Assembly (NCBI GenBank): GCA_902787595.1
Contig: CADAHD010000123.1
Span: 1-6,940, forward strand
Reading direction: 5' to 3'
Origin: an uncultured Lachnospiraceae bacterium
Lineage (GTDB): Bacteria > Bacillota_A > Clostridia > Lachnospirales > Lachnospiraceae
DNA length: 6,940 nucleotides
Below the pieces are notes generated by a model, which made no database searches, was not told the origin of the DNA, and saw only the letters and a list, made by a program, of their open reading frames with translations. The position numbers and the translations under genes were made by a program. Shown in pieces: positions 5,977 through 6,940 of this stretch (the stretch's first letter is position 1; the number at the start of each line of letters is the position of its first letter).

Positions 5977-6940
5977 ATGAAGATCAGGGAAGTTTTCAAA
6001 AAAGGTATCGCCGGCTTAATGACTGCAACGATGCTTCTTGGGAACTATGCACCTGTACTGGCGTCCGATGATGCCGATACAGAGGTGGTAGCTGTTTCCG
6101 AAGATGAAGCTGTATCAGAAAACGAAGCTATATCGGAAAACGAAGTTTTACCGGAAGATGAAGCCGTTTCCGAAAACGAAACTGTATCCGATGATGAGGC
6201 TGATAAAGAAGCCGTATCTGAAGATGCAGCAGATGAAGAAGCTGTATCGGAAAATGCAGCAGATGAAGAAGATGTAACAGAAGATGAAACAGCGGGGGAT
6301 GATGCAGGATCTGACGATGCAGATCCGGAAGAGGGAGAGTCCTCTGATGTGACCGGAACTCAAGAAAAGCCCGAAAAGCTCGAATTTGGTAAGGAAGTAA
6401 GCGTTAAATTATCCAAGAATAACTCAATACAGTATTATGAATTCACGACACAAAACACGGGCTACCTTGAGATTTATGCACTAGGCACTAAAGAGCATTC
6501 CCTTGAAATCAATATATTTGAAAATGAGGCGTTACTTCCAAACAAAATTTTTGCCGGAGAAGCAAAAGAAAAAAAATCACTTGCAGGAAGGGTAGGACTT
6601 AAAGCGGGAGCTAAGTATATACTCTGCGCGCAAATGACTATGCTCACTGCTTCAGAAGGAGAGGTTACGGGATCCTTTCAGGTAGATTTTAAGGAAAGTG
6701 ACTTTTGGGAAGAAGAATTAGATTCTGAAACTTCATACAAAACCATAGATACCAATACAAAATATTACGGAACGTTAAATTATAAAGCGATGAATTATAT
6801 CGATTATTATGCTTTTGATGTGACTAAAGCCGGTACGGTTAAGATCTATGAGAAAGGTTGTTTTGGAGGTCATGTCACTTTATGCTCCGATGACAGCTTT
6901 GATACAGATAATGCGATCGCAAATGTATATACCGACTCTA
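5977..6940 (+). CDS. Secreted protein with acidic repeat stalk and beta-rich modules (3' partial)
   Basis: The frame starts at ATG 5977, 7 bases after GGAGG, and is open to the window edge: 321 residues with no stop. Residues 1-29 are a signal peptide: KIREVFKK, then the hydrophobic GIAGLMTATMLLG, with likely cleavage after VLA. Residues 30-130 are a very acidic low-complexity stalk made of VSENEA-like units. From about 134 the protein becomes ordinary and beta-rich. Two stretches look alike: GKEVSVKLSKNNSIQYYEFT (138-157) with following NTGYLEIYA, and NTKYYGTLNYKAMNYIDYYA (260-279) with following KAGTVKIYE. They resemble the pre-peptidase C-terminal (PPC) type of beta-sandwich seen in clostridial surface proteins and secreted enzymes. 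No catalytic motif or cell-wall anchor is visible, and the C-terminus is missing. It could be an adhesin, a secreted enzyme or a surface protein; I cannot tell which. It has its own promoter and is not part of the secDF operon. Confidence 0.9.
   Translation, partial: MKIREVFKKGIAGLMTATMLLGNYAPVLASDDADTEVVAVSEDEAVSENEAISENEVLPEDEAVSENETVSDDEADKEAVSEDAADEEAVSENAADEEDVTEDETAGDDAGSDDADPEEGESSDVTGTQEKPEKLEFGKEVSVKLSKNNSIQYYEFTTQNTGYLEIYALGTKEHSLEINIFENEALLPNKIFAGEAKEKKSLAGRVGLKAGAKYILCAQMTMLTASEGEVTGSFQVDFKESDFWEEELDSETSYKTIDTNTKYYGTLNYKAMNYIDYYAFDVTKAGTVKIYEKGCFGGHVTLCSDDSFDTDNAIANVYTDS
6094..6291 (+). repeat. Acidic coding repeat: six hexads then three decads
   Basis: Codons 40-75 read as six 6-residue units: VSEDEA, VSENEA, ISENEV, LPEDEA, VSENET, VSDDEA. 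Codons 76-105 then read as three 10-residue units: DKEAVSEDAA, DEEAVSENAA, DEEDVTEDET. The unit length thus changes from 18 to 30 bases. Synonymous differences between copies are frequent, so the array is old or selected at protein level. It forms the stalk between signal peptide and folded part. Confidence 0.85.

Noticed and set aside
5883..6071. A 62-codon frame starting before the secreted-protein gene
   Set aside because: It overlaps the signal-peptide gene in another frame, lacks a ribosome site, and its basic composition has no family look.
6148..6363. A minus-strand frame opposite the acidic repeat, rich in Phe, Ile and Cys
   Set aside because: It is the reverse reading of GAA/GAT-rich repeat codons; the apparent periodicity simply mirrors the real gene.
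1..6940. CRISPR array, tRNA, rRNA, insertion sequence or prophage
   Set aside because: No regularly spaced identical repeats, tRNA-like cloverleaf, rRNA segment, transposase motif or terminal inverted repeat was seen on either strand.

Overview
The window looks like chromosomal DNA from an anaerobic Clostridia, most likely Lachnospiraceae. The base composition is balanced, ribosome sites are strong GGAGG, and there is a SCIFF peptide with its radical SAM maturase, a fused SecDF, and an acidic Val-Ser-Glu-Asn secreted protein. The family-level assignment is an inference from these traits, not from a marker gene.

Layout. Positions 1-297 (+) hold the DNA-binding end of a LuxR/NarL-type response regulator whose receiver domain lies outside the window. 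A hairpin at 312-335 sits between it and the convergent gene at 350-1642 (-), a CNNM/CorC-type membrane protein with DUF21, CBS-pair and CorC_HlyC regions. The 116 bp between that gene and the next are dense with control signals: a perfect 16-bp palindrome and two divergent promoters whose -10 boxes overlap. At 1759-1911 (+) a 50-codon gene encodes a six-cysteine SCIFF precursor, a ranthipeptide. A hairpin with a T-rich tail separates it from its radical SAM/SPASM maturase at 1990-3366 (+). After 48 bp comes a fused secDF at 3415-5736 (+), closed by a clear intrinsic terminator at 5751-5779. A new promoter, a leader of about 160 nt and a good ribosome site precede a secreted protein from 5977 to the right edge. 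It has a signal peptide, an acidic repeat stalk and tandem beta-rich modules, and it is incomplete.

How it fits together. The SCIFF peptide is the substrate and the radical SAM enzyme installs thioether bridges on its cysteines. The promoter, the strong ribosome site and the intercistronic hairpin all favour making much more peptide than enzyme. secDF appears to share the transcript, because no terminator is visible between it and the maturase. The peptide-maturase pair is a known system. What looks new here is the regulatory detail around it (palindrome, overlapping promoters, attenuator), an Asp-to-Ala change in the SecF half of SecDF, and the two-period repeat of the secreted protein.
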